The notes under the pieces: generated by a model
Databases searched by the model: none
What the model was told of the DNA's origin: nothing
The model's input: only the letters and a program-made list of their open reading frames with translations
Position numbers and translations under genes: made by a program
Shown: in pieces, positions 1 to 8,930 of the stretch
Position numbering within the stretch: the first letter of the stretch is position 1
How the letters are laid out: each line of letters begins with the position of its first letter
Origin: Terriglobus aquaticus
GTDB taxonomy: Bacteria > Acidobacteriota > Terriglobia > Terriglobales > Acidobacteriaceae
DNA length: 64,000 nucleotides
Direction: 5' to 3'
Assembly: GCF_025685415.1 (NCBI RefSeq)
Contig: NZ_JAGSYB010000001.1
Location: 310,001-374,000 of the forward strand

Positions 1-102
1 GATTCGGTTCAGAACGCAGTTGCAATCACGACTGGCTGGTGTAAACAAGCACTTATCTAGTCAGGCCCTGTTTGGAGTTTTGTGTAGGTTTCATTACAGA
101 TT

Positions 103-133
103 TTGCGTTGCGCTTGAGGCACTCTGCTATACA
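103..133 (+). promoter_or_regulatory. candidate promoter of the OmpA-like gene
   Basis: A good -10-like hexamer TATACA lies at 128-133, and a weak -35-like TTGCGT lies at 103-108 with a long 19-nt spacer. It is placed about 85 nt upstream of the OmpA-like start, so transcripts would carry a leader. This is motif matching by eye only. Confidence 0.3.
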
Positions 134-143
134 CTTCAAGCGC
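110..143. repeat. 8-bp inverted repeat in the OmpA-gene leader
   Basis: GCGCTTGA at 110-117 and TCAAGCGC at 136-143 are exact inverted copies around the -10-like hexamer at 128-133. A partial direct copy of the right arm, CTTCAAGC, recurs at 145-152. It could be an operator overlapping the promoter or a leader hairpin; neither is demonstrated. Confidence 0.4.
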
Positions 144-218
144 GCTTCAAGCAAAGTGCGGGCTGCACTACAGAAAAGCCCGTGTTCATTGGCAAGTATT
201 TCCGCGGAGGTAATCTCG

Positions 219-1868
219 ATGTATTCTCAGCAGTTTCGCAAGCTAGGCCGGTGTGTACTGGCTGCAAGCGCAGTCAGTCTGGGCGCACTCAGCCTGGGTG
301 CGCAAACGACCACCGGTGCCGCACCTGCGCCCGCAGGTCCCAACCCGTCGCGTGTCGACCTGTTCGGTGGGTATTCCTACCTTGGGCCGCATGGCGTGGT
401 CAAGCCGGCCAACATCGGCTACGCGTCCGTTGACGAGGGCGCGATTGGAAGCGGTACGTACTGGTTCAACAAGTACGTTGGTGCTCAGCTCGAGTTCTCC
501 GCGCATCCCGGTGGTCGTAACGACGCAGCCTACTTCGCCTCGGGCGGTCTGGCTGTGCGCGCCCCCATGCAGTACTTCACGCTGTTTGCCCACGGCCTGG
601 CCGGTGGCGCACGCGTGGGTGGCCCCAACAACACCCCCGGCAATCCGTTCTACGTAGAGCCCTACCAGTGGGGACCGACCCTGACGGCCGGCGGCGGTAT
701 GGATTACGACCTGCCCAAGATCGGTGGCTTCCGCCTGGGTCTGCGTCTGTTCCAGGCTGACTATGTGTACTTCCACGAGGACTTCGGGCCTTACTTCCCG
801 GTTCCGACGAACCAGCAGAACGCGGGTATCCTCGGTGGCCGCGCGAACATCAACAACGCCCGTCTTTCCACGGGTCTGGTCCTGAAGTTCGGTTCCATCG
901 TGCCGCCGCCGCCGGTTACCTATGCCTGCGTCGTCAGCCCGACTTCTGCCTACGCGGGTGACCCGATTACCGTCACCGGTACGGCTGCGAACCTGAACCC
1001 CAAGAAGACCCCGACCTATAGCTGGACCTCTGACGGTGGCAAGATCACCGGCACCAGCAACGTCGCAAACATCGACACCACGGGCCTGAACGCCGGCACC
1101 TACAACGTGAAGGGCCATGTCAGCGAAGGCGCCAAGCCTGGCCAATTCGCGGACTGCACCGTGCCGTTCACGATCAACCCGCCGCAGCCGCCCACCATCA
1201 CCTGCTCGGCCTCGCCGTCGTCGGTGAACCCGGGTGACTCGTCCACCATCACCTCCATGGCGAACAGCCCGCAGGGCCGTCCGCTGACTTACAGCTACTC
1301 GGCGACCGCTGGTTCCATCTCTGGCACCACGTCGACCACGACGCTGTCCACTGTGGGCGCTGCGCCTGGCACCATCACCGTCACCTGCAACGTTGCGGAT
1401 GACAAGGGCCAGACCGCTTCCGCTACCACCACCGTCTCGATCACTGCACCGCCGGCGCCGGTTGTGGCCAGCACGCAGCAGCTCTGCACGATCAGCTTCA
1501 CCAACGACAAGCGCCGTCCGGCTCGTGTCGACAACGAAGCCAAGGCTTGCCTTGACCAGATCGCTCAGAACCTGAACCGTTCGGCTGACTCCAAGCTCGC
1601 TGTCACCGGCAACGGTAAGGGCAAGCTCGCTGCACAGCGCGCGGTCAACGAGAAGGAATACCTGACCCACGGTGAAGGCGGCGCTGGTATCGATCCGTCC
1701 CGCATCCAGGTCTACACCGGCACCACCGGCGACGACACGGTCACCAACACGCTGATTCCGGCAGGCGCAACCGCTGGCGACTACGGCACCCCGGTCGATG
1801 AGACCAAGGTGAAGGCGCAGTCCCGCACCGCGGCCGCCCCGGCTCACCACCGCCGTCACAAGAAGTAA
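219..1868 (+). CDS. OmpA-like outer-membrane protein with PKD/Ig-like domains
   Basis: The 549-aa protein starts at ATG 219, preceded at 8-nt spacing by GCGGAGG (204-210); an upstream in-frame ATG at 72 is less likely because the residues it adds do not look like protein. A signal peptide spans about residues 1-28. A membrane beta-barrel-like region (about 44-225) ends near the motif LVLKFG. Two PKD/Ig-like beta-sandwich repeats follow, each opening with a Cys-containing strand (YACVVSP and ITCSASP). A C-terminal region (about 415-520) resembles a diverged OmpA peptidoglycan-binding domain, and the tail ends in a His/Arg/Lys cluster. The probable role is a structural link between outer membrane and peptidoglycan. 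The gene stands alone and ends at a strong terminator. Confidence 0.8.
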   Translation: MYSQQFRKLGRCVLAASAVSLGALSLGAQTTTGAAPAPAGPNPSRVDLFGGYSYLGPHGVVKPANIGYASVDEGAIGSGTYWFNKYVGAQLEFSAHPGGRNDAAYFASGGLAVRAPMQYFTLFAHGLAGGARVGGPNNTPGNPFYVEPYQWGPTLTAGGGMDYDLPKIGGFRLGLRLFQADYVYFHEDFGPYFPVPTNQQNAGILGGRANINNARLSTGLVLKFGSIVPPPPVTYACVVSPTSAYAGDPITVTGTAANLNPKKTPTYSWTSDGGKITGTSNVANIDTTGLNAGTYNVKGHVSEGAKPGQFADCTVPFTINPPQPPTITCSASPSSVNPGDSSTITSMANSPQGRPLTYSYSATAGSISGTTSTTTLSTVGAAPGTITVTCNVADDKGQTASATTTVSITAPPAPVVASTQQLCTISFTNDKRRPARVDNEAKACLDQIAQNLNRSADSKLAVTGNGKGKLAAQRAVNEKEYLTHGEGGAGIDPSRIQVYTGTTGDDTVTNTLIPAGATAGDYGTPVDETKVKAQSRTAAAPAHHRRHKK

Positions 1869-1884
1869 CCCGCAGTACAACCGC

Positions 1885-1920
1885 AAAACGGCTGGCCATC
1901 AGGCCAGCCGTTTTCGTTTG
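1885..1920 (+). terminator. Rho-independent terminator after the OmpA-like gene
   Basis: A 13-bp perfect stem (1885-1897 with 1902-1914) has the loop ATCA and is followed by a T-rich tail. It begins 17 nt after the OmpA-like stop codon. Confidence 0.9.
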
Positions 1921-2080
1921 TTTGCGTGCTTCGTCTACTCATCCAGGAGCTACACCGGGCCGTTCTTCGCCCAGTCGCGCCCTGGGCAAGGTTGAATTGC
2001 AAAACGTGCCATCCTTGGTACCCATCGCGCCCTCCGTGGCTCCTAAAATCGAGAGAAAGCTCTCAACCCCAAGGAATCTC

Positions 2081-4174
2081 ATGAAGTCTTTGCTCCGCCT
2101 CTGCCTCTCGTGTTCGCTTGCCGTCTCCGCCTGCACGGCGGCCTTTGGCCAGGCAAGCTGGTTGCCCTTCGGTCCAGACGGCGGCGATGCCCGCGCCTTC
2201 GCCTCCGACCCAAGCGATCACAATCACGTGTACCTGGGCTCGCTCACCGGCACTATCTACGACACTCACGACGGCGGCCACACCTGGAATCGCCTGGCTC
2301 GCGTGGGCAAGCGCGACGACCTCGCTCTCGACAACATCATCGTCGACCCGAAGAACCCCAAGCACATCCTGGTCGGCGCCTGGGTGCTCGATCGCGCGGA
2401 CGGCGGCCTCTACGTCTCAGAAGACGGCGGCAAGACCTGGACTGCCAACGCACAGATGAAGGGCCACTCGGTACGCGCCATGACGATGGCTCCCAGCGAT
2501 CCGAACACCATCGTGATCGGCGCATTGGACGGCGTCTTCCGTACCACGGACGGCGGCAACGCCTGGACTCTCATCTCTCCTGCCGGCAACGGCGAGATTC
2601 ATGAGGTTGAGTCCATCGCGATCGACCCCAAAGATCCTCACGTCATCTATGCCGGTACATGGCATCTTCCCTGGAAGACGACAGACGGTGGCGAGCACTG
2701 GACCAGCATGCACCAGGGCATCATCGACGACTCCGACGTCTTCTCGATCATCGTTGACCCCAGCGACGCTGCGAAGGTCTACCTCTCCGCGTGCTCGGGC
2801 ATCTACCGCAGCACGGACGGGGGCGCGCAGTTCGCAAAGGTGCAGGGCATTCCCAGCTCCGCCCGGCGTACCCGTGTCCTGATGGAAGACGGCAAGCAGA
2901 CCAACGTCGTCTTTGCCGGCACAACGGAAGGTCTGTGGCGGACTGCGGACAGCGGCCACACCTTTGAGCGCAACGGCAATCCTTCGTGGATCATCAACGA
3001 CGTCAGCATCGATCCCACTGACAGCAATCACGTCCTGCTTGCAACGGATCGCACTGGTGTGTTGATCTCCACGGACGGCGGCAAGTCGTTCGAGCCTGCG
3101 AACAAGGGCTTCTCGTCGCGCCAGATCTCGGCGATCACGCAGGACCCCAAGAACGACTCCAAGCTGTACGTTGGTGTGCTCAACGACAAGGCAGCAGGCG
3201 GCGTCTTTGAGAGCGAAGACGGCGGCCAGAATTGGCAACAGGAAAGCGCGGGTCTGAACGGGGCAGATATTTTCTCCCTGGGGCACACGCCGGCGGGGAC
3301 TGTGCTTGCCGGAACCCGGCACGGCATCTACCGCCTAGTGGACACCACATGGAAGCCGTCCGGCCTCACCCTGGCGTTGCCTCCTGAGGAGGACGACCGC
3401 GCGGCCGCAACGGCTCCGAGGGCAGTTCGCAAGGCCTCTGCCGCGCGCGATAAGTCCGACAGCAACGCCGCAGCGGCAGGACGGACCCGCCAGCGCGCCT
3501 CCAGCGCTGCGCCGGTCAAGAGCGGCAAGCGCAGCCTGTCCGTCAGCTCAGCTCCCACCCGCAACGTTCCGCCTGAGGAAGCAACCACCGGCGTCTACGC
3601 GCTGGCCAACAACGCGGATCGCGTCTTTGCCGCAACCGAAGACGGCCTGCTCTACTCCGACAACGACGGCAAGAGCTGGAATCGCATCCGTTCGCTGAAC
3701 GGTGTGGGCTGGCGCTTTGTCTCGGCCGAGGGACAGCGCGTCGCGGTCGCGAACCTCAAGCAGATGTCGCTCTCGACGGACAAGGGCGCGACCTTCCACG
3801 CAGTCACGATCCCCACGGAGCTGACGCAGATCGCAGCGGTAGCCGTCGACAACAATGGCCACCTGTGGGCCGGCGGGCGTGAGGGTATCTACCTTTCGGA
3901 TGATGACGGCGCTACCTGGCACTCGCAGAAGGGCTTGTACGTTCCCAACATCAGCGGCATCTACTACGACGCCAAGAGCCAGCGGGTTCTGGTCACCTCA
4001 AACCAGCCCGGCACCATGGTCTTCGCGGTAAACGAGCCAGACATGACGGTCAAGTACTGGGAAACCGGCTGGCACCTGCGGCAGGCACGCTCGGTGGGCG
4101 ACCACCTGGTCGGCGTCACCGGTTACGACGGCATGGTGCTGGAGCCGAGGATGGTGGCTTCGCGCGAGAAGTAG
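2081..4174 (+). CDS. secreted BNR/Ycf48-type beta-propeller protein
   Basis: The 697-aa protein is read from ATG 2081, preceded by AAGGA; an in-frame ATG at 1922 would add an unlikely leader. A signal peptide covers about residues 1-25, ending near AFGQA. Many repeats of the form (S/T)xDGGxxW follow, as in HDGGHTW, EDGGKTW, TDGGNAW and DDGATWH, which are the Asp-box turns of sialidase/sortilin/Ycf48-type propellers. Two propeller blocks (about 26-425 and 500-690) are separated by a basic Ala/Ser/Arg-rich low-complexity linker (about 430-495). No glycosidase active-site set was recognised, so a binding or assembly role is more likely than catalysis. The substrate is unknown. Confidence 0.8.
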   Translation: MKSLLRLCLSCSLAVSACTAAFGQASWLPFGPDGGDARAFASDPSDHNHVYLGSLTGTIYDTHDGGHTWNRLARVGKRDDLALDNIIVDPKNPKHILVGAWVLDRADGGLYVSEDGGKTWTANAQMKGHSVRAMTMAPSDPNTIVIGALDGVFRTTDGGNAWTLISPAGNGEIHEVESIAIDPKDPHVIYAGTWHLPWKTTDGGEHWTSMHQGIIDDSDVFSIIVDPSDAAKVYLSACSGIYRSTDGGAQFAKVQGIPSSARRTRVLMEDGKQTNVVFAGTTEGLWRTADSGHTFERNGNPSWIINDVSIDPTDSNHVLLATDRTGVLISTDGGKSFEPANKGFSSRQISAITQDPKNDSKLYVGVLNDKAAGGVFESEDGGQNWQQESAGLNGADIFSLGHTPAGTVLAGTRHGIYRLVDTTWKPSGLTLALPPEEDDRAAATAPRAVRKASAARDKSDSNAAAAGRTRQRASSAAPVKSGKRSLSVSSAPTRNVPPEEATTGVYALANNADRVFAATEDGLLYSDNDGKSWNRIRSLNGVGWRFVSAEGQRVAVANLKQMSLSTDKGATFHAVTIPTELTQIAAVAVDNNGHLWAGGREGIYLSDDDGATWHSQKGLYVPNISGIYYDAKSQRVLVTSNQPGTMVFAVNEPDMTVKYWETGWHLRQARSVGDHLVGVTGYDGMVLEPRMVASREK

Positions 4175-4195
4175 CCCTGCGTCCTATCAACAATC

Positions 4196-4226
4196 AACGG
4201 CGAGCCGTGTACCGGCTCGCCGTTTC
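4196..4226 (+). terminator. terminator after the propeller gene
   Basis: A 12-bp stem (4196-4207 with 4213-4224) has a 5-nt loop and a short T tail, 21 nt after the stop codon. It separates this gene from mqnE. Confidence 0.85.
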
Positions 4227-4280
4227 GCGTCTACGGAAGTCCGCATCATCCGGTCGTTATCGCACGTCTAAACTAGTGCT

Positions 4281-5429
4281 ATGAACGAGTCGCCTACAGG
4301 CCGTCCCCGTCACGAGTTTCAAACGGACGACGCCGCGCTTTGGCCGATTGCGGACAAGGTGCTGCGCCAGGAGCGCCTGAACGCGGAAGACGGTCTTGCT
4401 CTCTACCGCTCGCCGGACATCCTCGCCGTGGGCTGGTTGGCCAACTTGGTTCGCGAGCGTCTGCACGGCAATCGCACCTACTTCAACGTCAATCGCCACA
4501 TCAACCCGACCAACGTGTGCGTTGCGTCGTGCCGCTTGTGTGCCTTTGGCCGCAAGAAGGGTGCAGACGGCACCTACACCATGGCTCTGGAAGAGGCCTG
4601 GACCTCTGCTGCCTCCGGGTACAGCGAGGCGGTGACAGAGTTCCACATCGTCGGCGGCCTTCATCCCGATCTGCCGTTCGAGTACTTCCTGGATCTGGTC
4701 AAAGGCCTGAAAGAGCGTTTTCCGCAGGTCCACATCAAGGCTTTCACCATGGTCGAGGTCGCTTTTCTCGCCAAGCGCGCGAAGCTCAGCATTCCGGAGA
4801 CTTTGGAGAAGATGAAGGCGGCAGGCGTAGACTCCTGCCCCGGCGGCGGAGCGGAGATCTTTGCGGACCGCGTGCGCCACATCATCTGCGATCACAAGAT
4901 CGACGGAAGCGAGTGGCTGGATACGGCGAAGATGGTCCATAAGGCAGGTCTGCGCTCCAACGCGACCATGCTTTACGGCCACATCGAGAACGAAGAAGAC
5001 CGGGTCGATCACATCCTCAAACTGCGCGCTGTCCAGGACGAGACCGGCGGATTCCAGACCTTTATCCCGCTCGCATTTCATCCGGAGAATACGGTGCTCG
5101 GCCACCTGCCGCGCACCACTGGGTTCGACGACATGCGCCAGATCGCGGTAGGCCGCTTGTTGCTCGACAACTTCTCGCACGTCAAGAGCTACTGGCAGAT
5201 GGTCACGCCCAAGATGGCGCAGATTTCTCTTCGCTTTGGTGCCGACGACATCGACGGCACCGTGGTGGAAGAGAAGATCTACCACGACGCTGGCGCAACA
5301 ACTCCACAGGGCATGCGCCGGGCAGAACTTGAGCGCCTGATCCGCGAGGCCGGACGCGAGCCATTCGAACGCGACACGCTCTACAACGCCGTAACTCGCA
5401 GCGAAGATTCGTTCACCATCGCCGTATAG
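4281..5429 (+). CDS. mqnE: aminofutalosine synthase, radical SAM
   Basis: The 382-aa product matches MqnE, which joins 3-[(1-carboxyvinyl)oxy]benzoate to SAM to give aminofutalosine in the futalosine route to menaquinone. The radical-SAM [4Fe-4S] motif is C80-x3-C84-x2-C87, within NVCVASCRLCAFGRKK. The upstream segment FNVNRHINPTN and the downstream VGGLHPDLPFEYF are typical of the MqnE/MqnC/CofH family. The length fits MqnE (about 370-390 aa). No other mqn gene is in the window. MqnC is the main alternative, but the N-terminal region favours MqnE. Confidence 0.9.
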   Translation: MNESPTGRPRHEFQTDDAALWPIADKVLRQERLNAEDGLALYRSPDILAVGWLANLVRERLHGNRTYFNVNRHINPTNVCVASCRLCAFGRKKGADGTYTMALEEAWTSAASGYSEAVTEFHIVGGLHPDLPFEYFLDLVKGLKERFPQVHIKAFTMVEVAFLAKRAKLSIPETLEKMKAAGVDSCPGGGAEIFADRVRHIICDHKIDGSEWLDTAKMVHKAGLRSNATMLYGHIENEEDRVDHILKLRAVQDETGGFQTFIPLAFHPENTVLGHLPRTTGFDDMRQIAVGRLLLDNFSHVKSYWQMVTPKMAQISLRFGADDIDGTVVEEKIYHDAGATTPQGMRRAELERLIREAGREPFERDTLYNAVTRSEDSFTIAV

Positions 5430-5442
5430 CATCGATAAAGTA

Positions 5443-5480
5443 GACAAACGCCGCGTGCCTTGCACGCGGCGTTGTCATTT
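5443..5480 (+). terminator. terminator after mqnE
   Basis: Inverted repeat arms (about 5445-5460 and 5461-5475) share a core of ten or more G/C-rich pairs with a one-base bulge and are followed by a short T-rich stretch. It lies 14 nt past the mqnE stop. Confidence 0.8.
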
Positions 5481-5549
5481 CGGTGATCCTGGGCCGGTCT
5501 ACACTCGCCGCCGTCCCGTCAAAGCGAGAAGTTCTATGCTGGAAGAGCG

Positions 5550-6725
5550 ATGCCTAAGATTGATCACCTGGAATGCTCCCGTTGCCACCACACTGAAGAC
5601 GCGGATTCGCCCAAGACACTTTGCCCAGTCTGTGCAGGCACCTTTTACGTCCGGTACGACCTGTCCCGCTTGAAGGGGACAGACCCGCAGAGTCAGATCG
5701 CTCCGGTGGACAGCATGTGGCGCTACGCTGCGGTTCTGCCCGATGCCGAGCCGGTCACGTTGCAGGAGGGCTGGACCCCCATGCTGCGCAGCCGCAGGTA
5801 CAGCAACCTGTGGCTTAAGGAAGAGGGCGCCAATCCTACCGGCACCTTCAAGGCGCGCGGCCTCTCGCTGGCCGTGACCATGGCTCGCCACTACGGCCTA
5901 AAGAAGCTGGCAGTGCCCAGCGCCGGCAATGCCGGTGGCGCGCTTGCCGCGTATGCCGCCGCCGCCGGAATGGAGGCCCACATCTTTATGCCGCAGGATG
6001 TGCCGATGGCAAATCAGGTGGAGTGCCTGGCCTATGGCGCCAAGATGACGCTCATCGATGGCCTGATCAGCGACTGCGCGAAGATCGTGGCCGAGCGCAA
6101 GGAGCGCGAAGGCTGGTTTGACGTATCCACGCTCAAGGAGCCGTACCGCGTGGAAGGCAAGAAGACGATGGGCTACGAGCTGGTGGAACAGCTTCACTGG
6201 ACCTATCCGGACGCCGTCTTCTATCCGACCGGCGGTGGTGTAGGGCTCATCGGCATGTGGAAAGCGTTCCAGGAGATGGAAGAACTCGGTTGGGTCTCGG
6301 GCAAGCGGCCAAAGATGATCGCCGTGCAGGCCGCCGGTTGCGAGCCGATGACGCGCGCCTACACCGAAGGCAAGGATGCGAGCGAGATGTTCCAGAACGC
6401 GCACACTCTGGCCAGCGGCCTGCGCGTTCCCAAGCCCTATGGCGACTACCTGATCCTGCAGGCCGTGCGCGAGTCCGGTGGCACCGTGATCTCGCAGACA
6501 GACGACCAAATCTTCCGCTCCATTCAGGATTGGGGGCGCAATGAGGGCATCCTGCTCAGCCCGGAAGGCGCCGCGGCGACCGCTGCCTATGATCGCCTCA
6601 TCGAGAACGGATTCCTCTCGCCAAACGACCGCGTCGTCATCTTCAACACGGGGTCCGGGAACAAGTACACCGACGTGATCGCAACCATGCAGCGCGGCCA
6701 CACGAATGCGGAGTTCCGCGCCTGA
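5550..6725 (+). CDS. thrC: threonine synthase
   Basis: The 391-aa PLP enzyme of fold type II converts O-phosphohomoserine to threonine. An N-terminal zinc-ribbon-like set C9/C12/C25/C28 is followed by the PLP-lysine motif NPTGTFKARG, with K101 as the expected Schiff-base lysine, and by a Gly-rich phosphate loop PTGGGVGLIGM. The later SAGNAGGA segment fits the family. The length matches the short class of bacterial/plant-like enzymes. The start ATG 5550 has GGAAGAG a few bases upstream. Its neighbours are unrelated and separated by terminators, so it is probably monocistronic. Confidence 0.9.
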   Translation: MPKIDHLECSRCHHTEDADSPKTLCPVCAGTFYVRYDLSRLKGTDPQSQIAPVDSMWRYAAVLPDAEPVTLQEGWTPMLRSRRYSNLWLKEEGANPTGTFKARGLSLAVTMARHYGLKKLAVPSAGNAGGALAAYAAAAGMEAHIFMPQDVPMANQVECLAYGAKMTLIDGLISDCAKIVAERKEREGWFDVSTLKEPYRVEGKKTMGYELVEQLHWTYPDAVFYPTGGGVGLIGMWKAFQEMEELGWVSGKRPKMIAVQAAGCEPMTRAYTEGKDASEMFQNAHTLASGLRVPKPYGDYLILQAVRESGGTVISQTDDQIFRSIQDWGRNEGILLSPEGAAATAAYDRLIENGFLSPNDRVVIFNTGSGNKYTDVIATMQRGHTNAEFRA

Positions 6726-6756
6726 CCACCCGTCGAGCGATTGAAGGTTGGCACAG

Positions 6757-6786
6757 ACAGGCTCGCCGTCATCCGGCGAGCTTTGT
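6757..6786 (+). terminator. terminator after thrC
   Basis: An 8-bp G/C-rich stem (6761-6768 with 6774-6781), extendable by two further pairs, is followed by TTTGT. It lies 35 nt beyond the thrC stop and just before the next start. Confidence 0.65.
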
Positions 6787-6802
6787 CGCATACCATGGCT
6801 CT

Positions 6803-7414
6803 ATGCCGATGCGATCTGCTCTGTTGTGCGCTGCTCTTGTTCTGCTTCCCTCAGTCACAGCAGCCCAGGTCGACGCCAAGCCGACGCCCGGAGCACCTGC
6901 GCCGGCGTCCACCGGCGTGCCTGTGCCTTTGCTGTCCCTGCAAACCCTGCAATTCCTGCAAGGCACCTGGACGGCGACGACGCGCGACGGACGGACTTCG
7001 CTCGGCACTTACAGCTTCGTCCCGGAGCTGAACGGCCACGTGCTCGCGAGGCAGAGCGTGGTCGATCCAAATTGCGACCCCAAAGGCCATGCCGCGTGCG
7101 GCCGGCGCGATTTGTTCTACATCTACCAGGAGTCCCCAGGCGCTCCCTTGCAGGCCATCAGTTTTGACAGCGAAGGTCACGTGATTCGCTACACGATCAC
7201 CTTGTCCGCGGAAGCATCGACTTCTACGCTCGGCCGGCGTGACTTCGTCGTGTTTGACTCCGACCCAACCCAGCTTGGCCCCCGCGTGCGTCTGCGGTAC
7301 GAGCACAACATCGATACGCAGACAGGCAGGGAAGTCCTGAACGGTGCGTTCGAACTGCTGCAGCCCGACGGTCACTACCTCCCCGTGCAGCAGTGGTACG
7401 GCACGCGTCAGTAG
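6803..7414 (+). CDS. secreted hypothetical protein, possibly lipocalin-like
   Basis: The 203-aa protein has a clear signal peptide (about 1-21, hydrophobic core ALLCAALVLLPSV). A Pro/Ala-rich spacer follows, then a compact beta-rich domain from about residue 52 beginning LQFLQGTWTATTRDG. The GTW near the start, alternating beta strands and the closing LQPDGHYLPVQQWYG recall DUF1579/lipocalin-like ligand-binding barrels, but I cannot assign a ligand. Two Cys (in DPNCDPKGHAACG) could form a disulfide after export. No operon partner is evident. Confidence 0.65.
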   Translation: MPMRSALLCAALVLLPSVTAAQVDAKPTPGAPAPASTGVPVPLLSLQTLQFLQGTWTATTRDGRTSLGTYSFVPELNGHVLARQSVVDPNCDPKGHAACGRRDLFYIYQESPGAPLQAISFDSEGHVIRYTITLSAEASTSTLGRRDFVVFDSDPTQLGPRVRLRYEHNIDTQTGREVLNGAFELLQPDGHYLPVQQWYGTRQ

Positions 7415-7517
7415 CTCTGAGTCACCGACGGGCACGCTTCTGTAACGCATCGCTTACCGACCGTGGGCACGCCCCTGCGTTGCCGTGACGATTCCCGCGC
7501 TGTAACCTTTTACAGGT

Positions 7518-8930
7518 ATGCAAGAGACCTATAACGGCGTGCGGCCGCCCGATGCCGGCCAGCCCATCCAGTACAGCAACGGCAGCTACACCGTCCCCAA
7601 TCATCCCATCGTTCCGTTCATCGAAGGGGACGGTTCCGGCCGCGATATCTGGAAGAACGCCCGTGCTGTGATGGATGCCGCGGTCGAACAGGCCTATGGT
7701 GGCAACCGCCGCGTAGAGTGGTTCGAGATCCTCGCCGGAGAAAAAGCGTACCGGCTGCACAATGACTGGCTGCCCCAGGACTCGGTTCAGGCCTGCATCG
7801 ACTACCGCGTCTCCATCAAGGGACCGCTGACCACGCCCGTTGGTGGCGGCATCCGTTCGCTGAACGTGACGCTCCGTCAAACCATGGATCTGTACCAGTG
7901 CGTGCGCCCGGTCCGCCACTACCCCGGTGTACCCAGCCCCATGAGCAATCCGGACGAAGTCGACGTCGTCATCTTCCGTGAGAACACGGAAGACATCTAT
8001 GCCGGCATCGAGTTCAAGGAAGGCTCCGCCGACGTCGCCCGACTGCGTGAGTTCGTCAATACCGAGCTGCTCGGCAACACCAAAAAGCGTTTGCGCGACG
8101 ACGCCGGCCTCGGCATCAAGCCGATCAGCGTACACGGCTCCAAGCGCCTGGTGCGCGCGGCCCTGCAGTACGCGGTGGACCGCGGTCGCAAGGTCGTCAC
8201 CATCGTGCACAAGGGCAACATCCAGAAGTTCACGGAAGGCGCCTTCCGCGAGTGGGGCTACGAAGTCGCGACCGAGGAGTTCCGCGACAAGGTCGTCACC
8301 GAGCGCGAGAGCTGGATCCTGGGCGCACTGGAGAAGGACGCGAACGCAACGCCCGAGTCCATCGCCGCCATCGTGGAGCCGGGCATCAGCTTTGCTCCGG
8401 CGAGCTTCGGCGAAAAGATCGTTGCCGAGGTGAAGTCTGTTCTCGCAAGCATCGGCAAGACACACGGCAATGGCGAATGGAAGCGGAAGATCCTCGTAAA
8501 TGACCGCATTTGCGATGCAATGTTTCAGGACCTGCTGCTGAAGCCGTCTGAGTACGACGTGCTGGCCACAACCAACCTGAACGGCGACTACCTCTCCGAC
8601 GCTGCCGCTGCGCAGGTGGGCGGTCTCGGCATCGCTCCGGGCGTCAACATCGGCGACGGCTTTGCGGTCTTCGAGGCCACACATGGTACCGCACCACGTC
8701 TCGCCGACCAGGACGTCGTGAACCCCGGCTCGGTCATTCTGTGCGGTGTTCTGCTCTTCCAGCACCTCGGCTGGAACGAGGCTGCCAAGCTGATTGAAGA
8801 CGCGATGGAACAGACGATTCAGCAGAAGTTTGTCACTGTCGACTTTGCGAAGGGCATGGAAGGCGCGACCACGGCGAAGACGAGCGAGTTCGCCGCACGC
8901 ATCATCCAGAACATGAAGGCCGCAGCCTAA
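7518..8930 (+). CDS. icd: NADP-dependent isocitrate dehydrogenase
   Basis: The 470-aa protein oxidatively decarboxylates isocitrate to 2-oxoglutarate in the TCA cycle. The substrate loop [16 protein letters not shown] is intact, with S114 at the position of the regulatory serine of E. coli Icd. [13 protein letters not shown] and the later [18 protein letters not shown] (metal/NADP region) also match the E. coli-type dimer. It is longer than E. coli Icd (416 aa), with extra residues around 265-310. Start ATG 7518 is preceded by ACAGG. The mqo start follows the icd stop with no gap, so the two are probably cotranscribed. Confidence 0.93.
   Translation: MQETYNGVRPPDAGQPIQYSNGSYTVPNHPIVPFIEGDGSGRDIWKNARAVMDAAVEQAYGGNRRVEWFEILAGEKAYRLHNDWLPQDSVQACIDYRVSIKGPLTTPVGGGIRSLNVTLRQTMDLYQCVRPVRHYPGVPSPMSNPDEVDVVIFRENTEDIYAGIEFKEGSADVARLREFVNTELLGNTKKRLRDDAGLGIKPISVHGSKRLVRAALQYAVDRGRKVVTIVHKGNIQKFTEGAFREWGYEVATEEFRDKVVTERESWILGALEKDANATPESIAAIVEPGISFAPASFGEKIVAEVKSVLASIGKTHGNGEWKRKILVNDRICDAMFQDLLLKPSEYDVLATTNLNGDYLSDAAAAQVGGLGIAPGVNIGDGFAVFEATHGTAPRLADQDVVNPGSVILCGVLLFQHLGWNEAAKLIEDAMEQTIQQKFVTVDFAKGMEGATTAKTSEFAARIIQNMKAAA

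Noticed and set aside
1922-2080. Longer start for the propeller gene (ATG 1922)
   Set aside because: The upstream codons read as non-protein-like and would bury the signal peptide; ATG 2081 has AAGGA and gives a typical signal sequence.
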